Shown one piece after another: positions 33,072 through 42,174 of a DNA stretch of 64,000 bases (positions are counted from its first letter, which is position 1; each line of letters begins with the position of its first letter). Location of the stretch: positions 47,751 through 111,750 of the forward strand of contig CANOVJ010000007.1 of the NCBI GenBank assembly GCA_947570615.1, given 5' to 3'. The notes beneath the pieces were generated by a model. It was not told the origin of the DNA, did not search any database, and worked only from the letters and a program-made list of their open reading frames with translations. Source of the stretch: an uncultured Lachnospiraceae bacterium (GTDB lineage Bacteria; Bacillota; Clostridia; Lachnospirales; Lachnospiraceae). The translations under genes and the position numbers were made by a program.

Positions 33072-34109
33072 ATGGATTTGCAGCTGAGCGAAAGAAAAAT
33101 TAAAATATTGCAGGCCATCATCCGCAACTATCTGGAAACAGGGGAGCCGGTGGGCAGCAGGACGATCTCCAAATATACGGATCTGAATCTGAGCTCTGCA
33201 ACCATCCGCAACGAGATGTCGGATCTGGAGGAGATGGGATATATCGTACAGCCTCACACCTCCGCGGGGAGGATTCCCTCCGATATGGGATATCGCCTCT
33301 ACGTGGATACCATGATGGAGGAGAAGGACAGAGAGCTCACAGAACTGAAAGAGATGATGCTGGAGAAGGAAGATAAGGTAGAGCATCTTCTGCGGCAGGT
33401 GGCGAAGCTCCTGGCCGCCAACACGAACTACGTTTCCATGATATCGGCCCCTGCCATCCACACCAACAAGATTAAATTCATACAGCTTTCCCGGATGGAT
33501 GAGCGTCAGATTCTGGCCGTGGTGGTAGCGGAAGGCAATGTGATCAAGAACAATATTATTTCCGTACAGGAAAGGCTGGACGATGAGACGCTCCTGAAAC
33601 TGAACATCCTGCTGAATACCCATTTAAACGGGCTGGCGCTGGAGGAGATTAACCTCGGCATGATCTCAGCCATGAAGCATCAGGCGGGAATACACAGCGC
33701 CATCGTGGCGGACGTGATAGACGCCATCGCGCAGTCCATCAGGGCAGAGGAGGATCTGGAGGTTTACACCAGCGGAGCCAACAATATTTTCAAGTATCCG
33801 GAGCTGGCCGACCAGCAGAAGGCGAGCGAGATCATCAACACCTTTGAGGAGAACCAGATGCTCACCGAGCTGGTGCAGGGAACCCTTTCCGATGAGAACA
33901 GTACGGGAATCCAGGTTTATATCGGAAACGAGACGCCGATCCAGGCCATGCGGGACTGCAGCGTAGTGACCGCAACCTACGAGCTGGGGGAGGGCATGCG
34001 GGGGACCATCGGTATCATCGGCCCCAAACGGATGGACTATGATAAGGTAGTGGGAGCGCTTAAAACAATCACCCATCAGTTGGATGAATTATATAAAAAC
34101 AGGACATAG
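33072..34109 (+). CDS. hrcA: Heat-inducible transcription repressor HrcA
   Basis: 345-residue repressor of class I heat-shock genes. N-terminal winged helix (about 1-75: ERKIKILQAIIRNYLETGEP, SSATIRNEMSDLEEMGYI, HTSAGRIPSDMGYR, all diagnostic), then a GAF-like domain and the C-terminal GTIGIIGPKRMDYDKV. It binds CIRCE just upstream of its own gene; GroEL is the usual chaperone partner that keeps it active. AGAAAGGGCTG precedes the ATG. First gene of the operon, 21 bp before grpE. Confidence 0.97.
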   Translation: MDLQLSERKIKILQAIIRNYLETGEPVGSRTISKYTDLNLSSATIRNEMSDLEEMGYIVQPHTSAGRIPSDMGYRLYVDTMMEEKDRELTELKEMMLEKEDKVEHLLRQVAKLLAANTNYVSMISAPAIHTNKIKFIQLSRMDERQILAVVVAEGNVIKNNIISVQERLDDETLLKLNILLNTHLNGLALEEINLGMISAMKHQAGIHSAIVADVIDAIAQSIRAEEDLEVYTSGANNIFKYPELADQQKASEIINTFEENQMLTELVQGTLSDENSTGIQVYIGNETPIQAMRDCSVVTATYELGEGMRGTIGIIGPKRMDYDKVVGALKTITHQLDELYKNRT

Positions 34110-34130
34110 AGATGGAAAGGGATGAAGCGG

Positions 34131-34844
34131 ATGAATGAGGAAATGAAGAAGGACATACAGGAAGAGACAGATAGAGCCGGAGCTGAGGATACACAGCAGG
34201 AGCTTCAGGAGGAGATGGAAGCCGATACCGCACAGGAGCAGGACGGCGAAGAGCCCGAAGCTGCAGAAGGCGCAGACGAAGAGGGGACGGACGATAAGCA
34301 GGAAGAGGCGGCTGAAGACGCACCCACGCAGGCCGGAAAGGCCGGAGAGGAGAGCTGGGCGGAGAGACGGGCCGCTAAGAAAAAGCAGAAGGCCGACAAA
34401 AAGCAGGATGCTTTCAAAGAGAAGATCGATGAGCTGGAGGATCGGGTAAAGCGTCAGATGGCGGAGTTTGAAAATTTCCGCAGGCGCACCGAGAAGGAAA
34501 AGACCGCCATGTTTGAGACGGGAGCCAGAAGTGTGATCGAGAAGATTCTGCCGGTGGTGGATAACTTTGAGAGAGGCCTTGCCACCATCCCGGAGACGGA
34601 TAAGGGAACGCCCTTCGCCGAGGGGATGGAGATGATATACAAGCAGCTCGTCACAGAGCTTGAAAAGATGGAGGTAAAGCCCATCCCGGCGGTGGGAGAG
34701 GAATTTGACCCCAACTTCCACAATGCCGTCATGCAGGTGGAGAGCGAGGAATACGAATCCGGGGTGATCGCCCAGGAGCTGCTGAAGGGATACACCTACA
34801 GGGACGGCGTGGTGCGGCACAGCATGGTGGCCGTTGTCAGCTAG
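34131..34844 (+). CDS. grpE: Nucleotide exchange factor GrpE
   Basis: Releases ADP from DnaK. 237 residues: a long acidic, low-complexity N-terminal tail (about 1-75, Glu/Gln/Ala-rich), a basic KKKQKADKKQ stretch, the dimer-forming helix (DELEDRVKRQMAEFENFRRR) and the beta-domain ending VGEEFDPNFHNAVMQVE and YRDGVVRHSMV. ATG 34131 leaves 9 bases after GGAAAGGG; the in-frame ATG 34122 directly abuts that site and is less likely. The acidic tail is longer than in many GrpE proteins. Confidence 0.95.
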   Translation: MNEEMKKDIQEETDRAGAEDTQQELQEEMEADTAQEQDGEEPEAAEGADEEGTDDKQEEAAEDAPTQAGKAGEESWAERRAAKKKQKADKKQDAFKEKIDELEDRVKRQMAEFENFRRRTEKEKTAMFETGARSVIEKILPVVDNFERGLATIPETDKGTPFAEGMEMIYKQLVTELEKMEVKPIPAVGEEFDPNFHNAVMQVESEEYESGVIAQELLKGYTYRDGVVRHSMVAVVS

Positions 34845-34875
34845 GCGCTCTGCATCAAAGATTTGCGGTATTTTT

Positions 34876-34900
34876 CGCCGGGCATATCATTGCCCCGGCG
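34876..34900 (+). other. Intercistronic hairpin between grpE and dnaK
   Basis: CGCCGGG (34876-34882) pairs with CCCGGCG (34894-34900). There is no proper T-run after it, so an RNA-processing or stability element is more likely than a terminator. It lies within the 117-bp grpE-dnaK gap. Confidence 0.45.
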
Positions 34901-34961
34901 GTTTATATAAAAGAATTCAGCATTTAACAGTCTATAAATAAAGATTCAGGAGGAGAGCATT

Positions 34962-36839
34962 ATGAGTAAGATCATTGGTATTGACCTTGGAACGACAAAC
35001 AGCTGTGTGGCAGTTATGGAAGGCGGTAAACCCACTGTCATCGCCAACGCGGAGGGAGCCAGAACCACACCCTCGGTAGTGGCGTTTACCAAGACAGGAG
35101 AGAGGCTGATCGGCGAGCCTGCCAAGCGTCAGGCCGTAACCAACGCGGAGAAGACCATTTCTTCTATCAAGAGGGATATGGGTACCGACAGAGGGCGCAC
35201 CATCGACGAGAAGAAATATTCACCCCAGCAGATTTCAGCCATGATCCTTCAGAAGCTGAAAGCGGATGCTGAGAGCTATCTGGGCGAAAAGGTGACAGAG
35301 GCGGTGATCACCGTTCCCGCATACTTTAACGACGCTCAGCGTCAGGCCACCAAGGATGCAGGCAAGATTGCCGGTCTGGATGTAAAGCGTATCATCAACG
35401 AGCCCACCGCGGCGGCGCTGGCTTATGGGCTTGACAACGAAAAAGAACAGAAAATCATGGTATACGACCTTGGCGGCGGTACCTTTGATGTTTCCATTAT
35501 CGAGATCGGTGAGGGCGTAATCGAGGTTCTGGCTACCAACGGCGATACCCACCTTGGCGGCGACGACTTCGACAACAAGCTGACCCAGTGGATGATCAGC
35601 GAGTTTAAGAAAGCGGAGGGCGTGGATCTCTCCAACGACAAGATGGCCCTTCAGAGACTGAAGGAGGCGGCCGAGAAAGCAAAGAAGGAGCTCTCCTCCG
35701 CCACCACCACCAATATCAACCTTCCGTTCATCACGGCTACGGCTGAGGGACCGAAGCACTTTGACATGAACCTTTCCAGGGCGAAATTCGACGAGCTCAC
35801 CCATGATCTGGTTGAGAGGACGGCGATCCCGGTGCAGAACGCCATGAAGGATGCGGGCCTTACCAATGCGGATCTGGGCCAGGTGCTGCTGGTAGGCGGC
35901 TCCACACGTATCCCTGCGGTACAGGATAAGGTGAGACAGCTCACAGGACACGATCCCAGCAAGTCCTTAAATCCGGACGAGTGCGTTGCTCTCGGCGCTT
36001 CCATCCAGGGCGGTAAGCTGGCAGGCGATGCGGGCGCAGGGGAGATCCTTCTTCTGGACGTTACGCCCCTTTCCCTGTCTATCGAGACCATGGGCGGCAT
36101 CGCAACCAGGCTGATCGAGAGAAATACCACCATCCCCACCAAGAAGAGCCAGATCTTCTCCACGGCGGCGGACAATCAGACGGCGGTGGATATCAATGTG
36201 TTACAGGGCGAGAGGCAGTTTGCGAGAGACAACAAGTCCCTCGGGCAGTTCCGTCTGGACGGAATCCCTCCGGCAATGCGCGGCGTGCCTCAGATCGAGG
36301 TTACCTTCGATATCGATGCAAACGGTATTGTGAACGTATCCGCAAAGGATCTCGGTACCGGTAAGGAACAGCATATCACCATCACCGCAAGCTCCAACAT
36401 GTCTGACGACGAGATCGACAGGGCGGTGAAGGAAGCGGCCGAGTTTGAGGCGCAGGATAAGAAGCGCAAGGAGGCCATCGACACGAGAAACGAGGCCGAC
36501 TCCTTCGTATTCCAGACAGAGAAGGCTTTAAATGAGGTGGGTGATAAGATCGACGCCTCCGAGAAAGCCAATGTGGAAGCTGACATGCAGGCTGTGAAGG
36601 ATATTCTGGAGAGGACGAAGGATCAGGAAATGTCTGATTCCGATATCGACGCTCTCAAGGCTGCAAGAGAAAAGCTTACCACAAGCGCGCAGGCCCTGTT
36701 CACAAAGATGTATGAGAACATGCAGCAGGCGGGCGGCGCGGCAGGCCCCGACATGGGAGCGGGCGCAGGTCCCGATATGAGCGGCGCAGGCGCAGACGCG
36801 GCGGACGATGTGGTTGACGGAGATTATCGCGAAGTTTAA
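34962..36839 (+). CDS. dnaK: Chaperone DnaK (Hsp70)
   Basis: ATP-driven chaperone of 625 residues. ATPase domain with [14 protein letters not shown] at the N-terminus, [13 protein letters not shown] and [13 protein letters not shown]; the linker and substrate-binding domain follow ([17 protein letters not shown]), then a helical lid and a Gly/Ala-rich tail ending in an acidic VDGDY. AGGAGGAGAG precedes the ATG. Lies between grpE and dnaJ in the CIRCE-controlled operon, with a 124-bp gap to dnaJ that contains hairpins and direct repeats. Confidence 0.98.
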   Translation: MSKIIGIDLGTTNSCVAVMEGGKPTVIANAEGARTTPSVVAFTKTGERLIGEPAKRQAVTNAEKTISSIKRDMGTDRGRTIDEKKYSPQQISAMILQKLKADAESYLGEKVTEAVITVPAYFNDAQRQATKDAGKIAGLDVKRIINEPTAAALAYGLDNEKEQKIMVYDLGGGTFDVSIIEIGEGVIEVLATNGDTHLGGDDFDNKLTQWMISEFKKAEGVDLSNDKMALQRLKEAAEKAKKELSSATTTNINLPFITATAEGPKHFDMNLSRAKFDELTHDLVERTAIPVQNAMKDAGLTNADLGQVLLVGGSTRIPAVQDKVRQLTGHDPSKSLNPDECVALGASIQGGKLAGDAGAGEILLLDVTPLSLSIETMGGIATRLIERNTTIPTKKSQIFSTAADNQTAVDINVLQGERQFARDNKSLGQFRLDGIPPAMRGVPQIEVTFDIDANGIVNVSAKDLGTGKEQHITITASSNMSDDEIDRAVKEAAEFEAQDKKRKEAIDTRNEADSFVFQTEKALNEVGDKIDASEKANVEADMQAVKDILERTKDQEMSDSDIDALKAAREKLTTSAQALFTKMYENMQQAGGAAGPDMGAGAGPDMSGAGADAADDVVDGDYREV

Positions 36840-36860
36840 AATAAAAAGAGTTCCCCTGCA

Positions 36861-36880
36861 GGCGGCTGGCGACAGCCGCC
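36861..36880 (+). other. Stable hairpin after dnaK
   Basis: GGCGGCTG (36861-36868) pairs with CAGCCGCC (36873-36880), closed by a GCGA (GNRA-type) tetraloop. No T-run follows, so it probably works as an mRNA stability or processing element between dnaK and dnaJ. Confidence 0.5.
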
Positions 36881-36891
36881 CTGGGCGGCGT

Positions 36892-36939
36892 AAGTGTGCC
36901 GGGAGGCAATGTGCCGGGGAGTAATGTGCCGGGCACATT
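36892..36939 (+). repeat. Three direct repeats of GTGCCGGG in the dnaK-dnaJ gap
   Basis: AAGTGTGCCGGG (36892), AATGTGCCGGG (36908) and AATGTGCCGGG (36923) are spaced 16 and 15 bp. The last continues to a perfect inverted repeat AATGTGCC-G-GGCACATT (36923-36939). Confidence 0.65.
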
Positions 36940-36963
36940 GCCAGGGGGCATGGGAGGATATAG

Positions 36964-38124
36964 ATGGCAGAACAGAAACGCGACTATTATGAGGTGCTTG
37001 GCATCGATAAGAACGCAGATGATGCCGCCATAAAAAAAGCATACAGGGCTCTTGCAAAAAAGTATCATCCGGATATGAATCCCGGGGATGCGGAAGCGGA
37101 AAAAAAGTTTAAGGAAGCTTCTGAGGCTTACGCGATTTTGAGTGACCCGGAAAAGAAGAGACAGTACGACCAGTTCGGCCATGCCGCTTTCGAGGGCGGG
37201 GCCGGCGGATTTGGCGGTTTCGATTTTAACAGTGCGGATTTCAGCGATATATTTGGCGATATATTCGGCGATTTCTTCGGCGGCGGGCGCAGAAGCAGAG
37301 GCAGCAACGGCCCCATGAAGGGCGCCAACATCAGGACCAGCGTCAGGATCACCTTTGAGGAGGCGGTTTTTGGCGTTGAGAAAGAGATTGAACTGACCTT
37401 AAAGGATGAGTGTAAGACCTGTCGGGGTACGGGCGCGAAGCCGGGGACCAGTCCGGAAACCTGCCAGAAGTGCGGCGGCAAGGGCCAGGTGGTCTTTACC
37501 CAGCAGTCCTTCTTCGGTACAGTGCGGAACGTGCAGACCTGCCCGGAGTGTAACGGAACCGGAAAGGTGATCAGAGAAAAGTGCGCGGACTGTCACGGGT
37601 CCGGGTACATTGCCAGCCGCAAAAAAATTCAGGTTTCGATTCCGGCGGGGATCGACAATGGCCAGAGCGTGCGGATTCGGGATAAGGGAGAGCCCGGCGT
37701 AAACGGCGGCCCCAGAGGAGATCTTCTGGTGGAGGTGATCGTAGGACGCCATCCCGTTTTCCAGAGACAGGACTACAATATCTACTCTACGGTACCCATC
37801 TCCTATGCGGTGGCTGCCCTTGGCGGCGACGTGGTGGTGGATACGGTGGACGGCAGGGTGATCTATGAGGTGAAGCCCGGAACACAGACGGATACCAAGG
37901 TGCGTCTGAAGGGAAAGGGCGTTCCCACCCTGAGAAACAAAGAGGTGCGGGGCGACCACTATGTAACGCTGGTGGTGCAGACTCCGGAGCGGCTTTCCCA
38001 TGAGGCGAAGGAGCTCTTAAAGCAGTTCGACGCGGCCACCGGAGACAGCCTGAACGCCGCCAGAAATGTACAGGCGGAGAAGAGCGACGCAAAAAAAGGA
38101 AAGAAAAAGAAATTCTGGGAATAA
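36964..38124 (+). CDS. dnaJ: Chaperone DnaJ (Hsp40)
   Basis: Co-chaperone that delivers substrates to DnaK and triggers its ATPase. 386 residues: J domain (about 6-70) with HPD at 35-37, Gly/Phe-rich linker ([15 protein letters not shown]), the four CxxCxGxG zinc repeats ([32 protein letters not shown]) and the C-terminal substrate-binding domain. Type I DnaJ, complete. The C-terminus has a lysine-rich tail ([10 protein letters not shown]). The stop codon lies within a 13-bp tandem repeat. Confidence 0.98.
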   Translation: MAEQKRDYYEVLGIDKNADDAAIKKAYRALAKKYHPDMNPGDAEAEKKFKEASEAYAILSDPEKKRQYDQFGHAAFEGGAGGFGGFDFNSADFSDIFGDIFGDFFGGGRRSRGSNGPMKGANIRTSVRITFEEAVFGVEKEIELTLKDECKTCRGTGAKPGTSPETCQKCGGKGQVVFTQQSFFGTVRNVQTCPECNGTGKVIREKCADCHGSGYIASRKKIQVSIPAGIDNGQSVRIRDKGEPGVNGGPRGDLLVEVIVGRHPVFQRQDYNIYSTVPISYAVAALGGDVVVDTVDGRVIYEVKPGTQTDTKVRLKGKGVPTLRNKEVRGDHYVTLVVQTPERLSHEAKELLKQFDAATGDSLNAARNVQAEKSDAKKGKKKKFWE

Positions 38125-38148
38125 ATTCCGCGAATTAATTCTGCGAAT
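38110..38148 (+). repeat. Three 13-bp tandem repeats across the dnaJ stop codon
   Basis: AAATTCTGGGAAT, AAATTCCGCGAAT and TAATTCTGCGAAT follow without gaps (38110, 38123, 38136). The units are near-palindromic (AATTC.GCGAATT) and resemble the 15-bp unit at 32153-32228. Confidence 0.6.
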
Positions 38149-38164
38149 AAGAACATTAAAACAT

Positions 38165-38190
38165 CGGGCAGGGAAGATTTTCCCTGCCCG
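38165..38190. terminator. Hairpin after dnaJ, possible partial copy of the two-hairpin repeat
   Basis: CGGGCAGGGAA (38165-38175) and TTCCCTGCCCG (38180-38190) form an 11-bp stem with a 4-nt loop. It lies between convergent genes and can serve both. Sequence and following GATT match hairpin 2 of the repeat family (copies A-C). Confidence 0.6.
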
Positions 38191-38225
38191 ATTCATAAAT
38201 CGGACATACGGCGCATATGATGGTA

Positions 38226-38840
38226 TCAGACCGTTTCAAGGCGTTCCTTAAGGAGCGCTGCGATATGGCCGGAGAGGCTGGAGTTTAAACCCTCTGCCAC
38301 GGGAATCAGCGCCTTTATTTTTTCGGCCTGTCCCGCCTGGATGTAGAGCTCTGCCAGAAGGCGGTAGGTGGCGCTTACATCGGTGCGGGTGCTTACGGCG
38401 AATTCCAGCACCCGGAGCGCTTCCTGCGGGTAACCGTTCTGATGGAGGCGCTCCGCCCATTTTTGCAGGGTGCGGACAAGCGTCGTGTAGCTCTGGTCAT
38501 AGCGGGAGAGCAGATCGATATTGGGAGCGCCGTATTTCAGCTTGAGATCCGTGTTGCTGATGCCGGTGAAATTCACGATGGGATTTTCGGAGAGAGAGCG
38601 CAGGGTTTCGCGGTATTCGTCTATGGAGGGATCGTCCGGCATGACGTCCATGGGCAGATCGTCAAAGGGAATCCGGATATATTCGAGATCGTCCAGCGGC
38701 CTGCGGCGGGTTTTGTTGGCGGCCGCCTCCCGCTCCCAGAAGGCCTGGCTGGATTTCTCGTCCAGGCTCCTGCGCTTGTGGAGCTCGTACCCAAGCCAGG
38801 CGCAGAATATGATAAAACTTGCAAAAAGAGGAAATCTCAT
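38226..38840 (-). CDS. Hypothetical membrane-anchored protein with TPR-like helices
   Basis: 204 residues: one N-terminal hydrophobic helix (about 4-19), a basic, charged linker, and a C-terminal helical region (about 125-200) with alternating Ala/Leu/Tyr pattern of tetratricopeptide-like repeats (AERLHQNGYPQEALRVLEFA, YRLLAELYIQAGQAEKIKAL). I do not recognise a named family. It is convergent with dnaJ and divergent from a small membrane protein gene whose -35 box overlaps its 5' end. Confidence 0.7.
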   Translation of the reverse strand: MRFPLFASFIIFCAWLGYELHKRRSLDEKSSQAFWEREAAANKTRRRPLDDLEYIRIPFDDLPMDVMPDDPSIDEYRETLRSLSENPIVNFTGISNTDLKLKYGAPNIDLLSRYDQSYTTLVRTLQKWAERLHQNGYPQEALRVLEFAVSTRTDVSATYRLLAELYIQAGQAEKIKALIPVAEGLNSSLSGHIAALLKERLETV

Positions 38841-38847
38841 ATATAAT
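38819..38847 (+). promoter_or_regulatory. Promoter of the small membrane protein / VanW unit
   Basis: TTGCAA (38819-38824), 17-bp spacer, perfect TATAAT (38842-38847). Transcription would begin near 38854. Confidence 0.7.
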
Positions 38848-38881
38848 ATCCTTTCAAAGAGATTTTTTCAGAGGTATCATT

Positions 38882-38989
38882 ATGTTTGACTTTCATCATA
38901 AAAAAAACAGAAGAGTGTTTTCCTTAATCATCGTCACATTGCTGATACTTGCTATGATAGTACCAACTATAGCATCTTTTATGTACTAA
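38882..38989 (+). CDS. Small single-helix membrane protein (35 residues)
   Basis: MFDFHHKKNRR followed by a hydrophobic helix (about 13-33: VFSLIIVTLLILAMIVP) and SFMY at the end: a basic, positively charged cytoplasmic start and one membrane segment. Support for a real gene: GAGGT six bases before the ATG and a near-consensus promoter (TTGCAA-17-TATAAT) 35 bp upstream. It is 31 bp before the VanW gene on the same strand, so it likely shares that transcript. Function unknown. Confidence 0.65.
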   Translation: MFDFHHKKNRRVFSLIIVTLLILAMIVPTIASFMY

Positions 38990-39020
38990 AGCAAATATTT
39001 ATAATTTGTGAGGTGGGATT

Positions 39021-40619
39021 ATGAAAAGATGTAAAAAAGGATTCATCTGCCTGGCGCTGATTCTGGCGTTTCTTTGCGTGTGCAGGGAGCAGGCTTTCGC
39101 GAAAGAGGAAAAGCGGATTCTGCCGGGGATATTTATCGAGTCCATGTCTGTGGAGGGGAAGACCGCCGGGGAAGCCAGGGCCATGGTGGAGAGCTATGTG
39201 AGAGATAACCTCCTTGGCAAGACGGTTACGCTGATCGCTGTGGATGGGAACGCGGTGCAGATTACCCCCGCCGACGTGGGGCTTGTCTGGAGCAATCCTG
39301 AGATTGTGGAGGAGGCGGCGGACATCGGCCAGAAGGGCAATGTTGTGCAGCGCTATAAGGCGGCGAAGGATCTTCAGCATGAAAATAAGGTATTTCATCT
39401 GCAGTTCGATGTGGACAGAGCGCTGGTCGGCCAGATTCTGCAGGAGCAGTGCGCTCCGTTCAATGTGGAGGCCAGGGACGCCACCCTCTCCCGCACGGAG
39501 AGCGGCTTCGTGGTTAATCAGGGCCAGACCGGAAAGGTGGTGGACGAGGCGGCTTCCACCCAGCTGATCTGCGATTATTTCAACAGCGACTGGAACGAGG
39601 GAGAAAACGCCGCGATCGAGCTGATGGTGACTGTGTCAGAGCCCAGGGGGACGGACGAGGAGCTTATGAAGGTGAAGGATGTGCTTGGAACCTTTACCAC
39701 CAGCTTCAGGACGTCCGGGCCTTCCAGAAGCGCCAACGTAGCCAACGGCTGCTCGCTGATCAACGGCGTTACGCTCTATCCGGGAGACGAATTTTCCACC
39801 TGTGAGGCGATCACGCCCTTCACCACGGAGAATGGATATTATATGGCGGCCTCCTATCTCAACGGACAGGTGGTTGACAGCCTGGGAGGGGGAATCTGCC
39901 AGGTATCCACAACGCTCTATAACGCGGTTCTTTTATCCGAGTTAGAGGTCACGGAGCGCCACAATCATTCCATGATCGTAACCTATGTGGATCCTTCCGC
40001 GGACGCTGCCATCGCGGAGTCCTCGGGGAAGGACTTCAAATTTATAAACAACACCCAGGCCCCCATCTACATTGAGGGCATCACCACGGACGACAAACAG
40101 ATCACCTTTACCATATACGGGATGGAAACCAGGGACAGCGGCCATCAGGTGCGCTACGAGAGCGAGGTGGTCAGCACCACCTATCCCGACTCGGAGGTCA
40201 TCTATCCCAGCGAGGCCCTGCCGGTAGGCTCTGTCTCAGTGCAGTCTGCGCATGTTGGCTATAAGGCGAATCTGTGGAAGATCGTCACGGAGAACGGCCA
40301 GGAGGTGAGCCGGGAGCAGGTCAATTCCAGCTCCTACAAGATGGTTCCCCGGACGGCCACGGTGGGGGTTTCCACCCAGGATCCCAATGCATACAATGCG
40401 ATTATGGCAGCCATCGCCACCAACAGTATTGATCACGTAAAGAACGTGGCGAACGCGTTAGCGGCAGGGGAAGCGCCGCCGCCGTCAGAGCCTGTACCGG
40501 CGGATCCCGGGGCAGGACAGCCGGTGGAAGGCGGAGCCGCGCCCGCAGACCCCGCAGCGGGACAGCCGGCGCAGGGAGAAGTGCCCGCGCCGCCGCAGGA
40601 GGCAGCTCCGGCAGAGTAG
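39021..40619 (+). CDS. VanW-family cell-surface protein with G5-like domain
   Basis: 532 residues. Signal peptide (about 1-27, ending AFA), a YoaR-like putative peptidoglycan-binding domain (about 35-210), the VanW domain (about 225-350: SRSANVANGCSLINGVTLYPGDEFS, GGGICQVSTTLYNAVLLS, ERHNHS), a G5-like domain (about 370-445) and a Pro/Ala/Gly-rich tail (about 480-532) that may pass through the wall. VanW domains occur in vancomycin-resistance clusters but the general family has no established function; there is no resistance cluster here. GAGGTGGG precedes the ATG. Confidence 0.85.
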   Translation: MKRCKKGFICLALILAFLCVCREQAFAKEEKRILPGIFIESMSVEGKTAGEARAMVESYVRDNLLGKTVTLIAVDGNAVQITPADVGLVWSNPEIVEEAADIGQKGNVVQRYKAAKDLQHENKVFHLQFDVDRALVGQILQEQCAPFNVEARDATLSRTESGFVVNQGQTGKVVDEAASTQLICDYFNSDWNEGENAAIELMVTVSEPRGTDEELMKVKDVLGTFTTSFRTSGPSRSANVANGCSLINGVTLYPGDEFSTCEAITPFTTENGYYMAASYLNGQVVDSLGGGICQVSTTLYNAVLLSELEVTERHNHSMIVTYVDPSADAAIAESSGKDFKFINNTQAPIYIEGITTDDKQITFTIYGMETRDSGHQVRYESEVVSTTYPDSEVIYPSEALPVGSVSVQSAHVGYKANLWKIVTENGQEVSREQVNSSSYKMVPRTATVGVSTQDPNAYNAIMAAIATNSIDHVKNVANALAAGEAPPPSEPVPADPGAGQPVEGGAAPADPAAGQPAQGEVPAPPQEAAPAE

Positions 40620-40636
40620 TGCCAGGGGGGATAGAG

Positions 40637-41650
40637 ATGAACACAGGAAAGATTTCCGAGGGCGTTTTAAAGCGTTCCGTGCTTGGAAGGATAAAAACCC
40701 GCAGAGAAGAAGTGAGAAAAGGCGCAGGCGCAGGCGAGGACTGCGCCTTTTTGGCATGGAAAAAGCAAGACAGCGGGGAAGTCCTTTCGGCGGAGGAAAA
40801 TCCTGTGACGGCGCTTTCCACCCAGACAATGACGCTCCCTGTGAGCAGGGCGTCCTACCTTGCGGTGACGGCGGCCTTTAACAATCTGGCGGCACAGGGC
40901 GCAGACCCGGCCGCGGTTATGCTTTCGGTCACGCTCCCGGAGGGGGCGCAGGAGTCTGTTCTGAGGGAGCTGATGGAGCAGGCGCAGGAGTGCTGCAGGG
41001 AGTGGAACGCTCAGATTGCAGGCGGCCACACGGAGGTGAGCGCCGCTGTGAGATGGCCTTTGATTTCGGCCACAGCGGTTGGGAGGCTGACAGAGTGGAG
41101 ACAAAATTCAGAGCCCGCAAGGCTGTCCCTTGTGATGAGCAAGTGGATCGGTCTCGAGGGGACGGCCATCCTGGTCAGGGAAAAGCAAAAGGAGCTCTCC
41201 GGACGTTTCAGCGCAGGGTTTCTCGCCCGGACCAGGGAGCAGGAGCGGTTTTTGTCGCTGGCTCCGGAGGCCGCAATAGCGCTTAAGTCCAACGTTTATG
41301 CAATGCATGATATGAGAAACGGCGGCGTTTTTGGTGCATTGTGGGAGTTATCCCAAAAGTTAGGCGTTGGACTTTCCGCAGACCTTAAAAGGATTCCGGT
41401 AAGGCAGGAAACCATCGAAATCTGCGAGTTTTACCACTTAAATCCCTATGAGCTTCTCTCGGGAGGCGCCCTTCTCATGGCGGCGGAGGACGGATTTTTG
41501 CTGGCAAAAAGACTGCAGGAGGCGGGAATCCCGGCAGCGCTGATCGGCGTCACCAACGAAAGCAACGACAGACTGGTGGTTAACAATGGGGAGAGCAGAT
41601 ACTTAGGGCCGCCCGGACCGGATGAGATTCATAAAGTGTCATTTAACTGA
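40637..41650 (+). CDS. AIR synthase-related protein (HypE/ThiL/PurM superfamily)
   Basis: 337 residues with the two-domain fold of PurM-like ATP-dependent enzymes: an N-terminal half with TMTLPVSRASYLAVTAAFNNLAAQGADPAAV, corresponding to the nucleotide-binding part, then IAGGHTEVS, and a C-terminal half with MHDMRNGGVFGALWEL and LLSGGALLMAA. Closest in layout to HypE (hydrogenase maturation), but no hyp genes are nearby, and the N-terminal Asp-rich motif of true HypE is degraded (GEDCAFLAW). The specific reaction is unknown. Start ATG 40637 has GGGGGGATAG upstream. Followed at 41 bp by an Lrp-type regulator. Confidence 0.75.
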   Translation: MNTGKISEGVLKRSVLGRIKTRREEVRKGAGAGEDCAFLAWKKQDSGEVLSAEENPVTALSTQTMTLPVSRASYLAVTAAFNNLAAQGADPAAVMLSVTLPEGAQESVLRELMEQAQECCREWNAQIAGGHTEVSAAVRWPLISATAVGRLTEWRQNSEPARLSLVMSKWIGLEGTAILVREKQKELSGRFSAGFLARTREQERFLSLAPEAAIALKSNVYAMHDMRNGGVFGALWELSQKLGVGLSADLKRIPVRQETIEICEFYHLNPYELLSGGALLMAAEDGFLLAKRLQEAGIPAALIGVTNESNDRLVVNNGESRYLGPPGPDEIHKVSFN

Positions 41651-41691
41651 GAGATCAGTCACAGAGTTTGGAGAAAGGACAGGATATTTTT

Positions 41692-42174
41692 ATGAGAGAA
41701 CAGATTCTGGCAATAATAGAAAAAAACAGCCGTATCAACATAAAGGAGCTTGCGGTGATTCTCGGAGCCGATGAGCTCACCATTGCCAATGAGCTCAAAG
41801 CAATGGAGGAGGAGGGGGTGATCTGCGGGTATCACACCATGATCGACTGGGAAAAGACCTCCATCGAGAAGGTGACCGCACTCATCGAGGTGCGGATCAC
41901 ACCCCAGAGAAATCAGGGCTATGACAACATTGCGGAGAGGATCTACAAGTATCCGGAGGTGAACAGCGTTTATCTGATCTCCGGCGGATACGATCTCCTG
42001 GTGACGCTGGAAGGAAAGTCCTTAAAGGCGGTTTCCAGCTTTGTGTCCGATAAGCTTTCCACACTGGAAGGGGTGCTGAGTACGGCCACCCACTTTATTC
42101 TGAAGAAATACAAGGATCACGGGACGATTCTGGCGAAGAAGTATGAGGATACCAGAGAGAAGGTGACGCCATGA
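41692..42174 (+). CDS. Lrp/AsnC-family transcriptional regulator
   Basis: 160 residues: N-terminal winged helix (about 1-50, ILAIIEKNSRINIKELAVIL) and the RAM ligand-binding domain (about 65-145, IEVRITPQRNQGYDNIAERI, VYLISGGYDLLVTLEG). These proteins sense amino acids and control transport or metabolism. It overlaps the next aminotransferase gene by four bases (ATGA), suggesting it regulates that enzyme. ATG 41692 has AGGAT seven bases upstream; a TTG at 41668 is less likely. Confidence 0.9.
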   Translation: MREQILAIIEKNSRINIKELAVILGADELTIANELKAMEEEGVICGYHTMIDWEKTSIEKVTALIEVRITPQRNQGYDNIAERIYKYPEVNSVYLISGGYDLLVTLEGKSLKAVSSFVSDKLSTLEGVLSTATHFILKKYKDHGTILAKKYEDTREKVTP

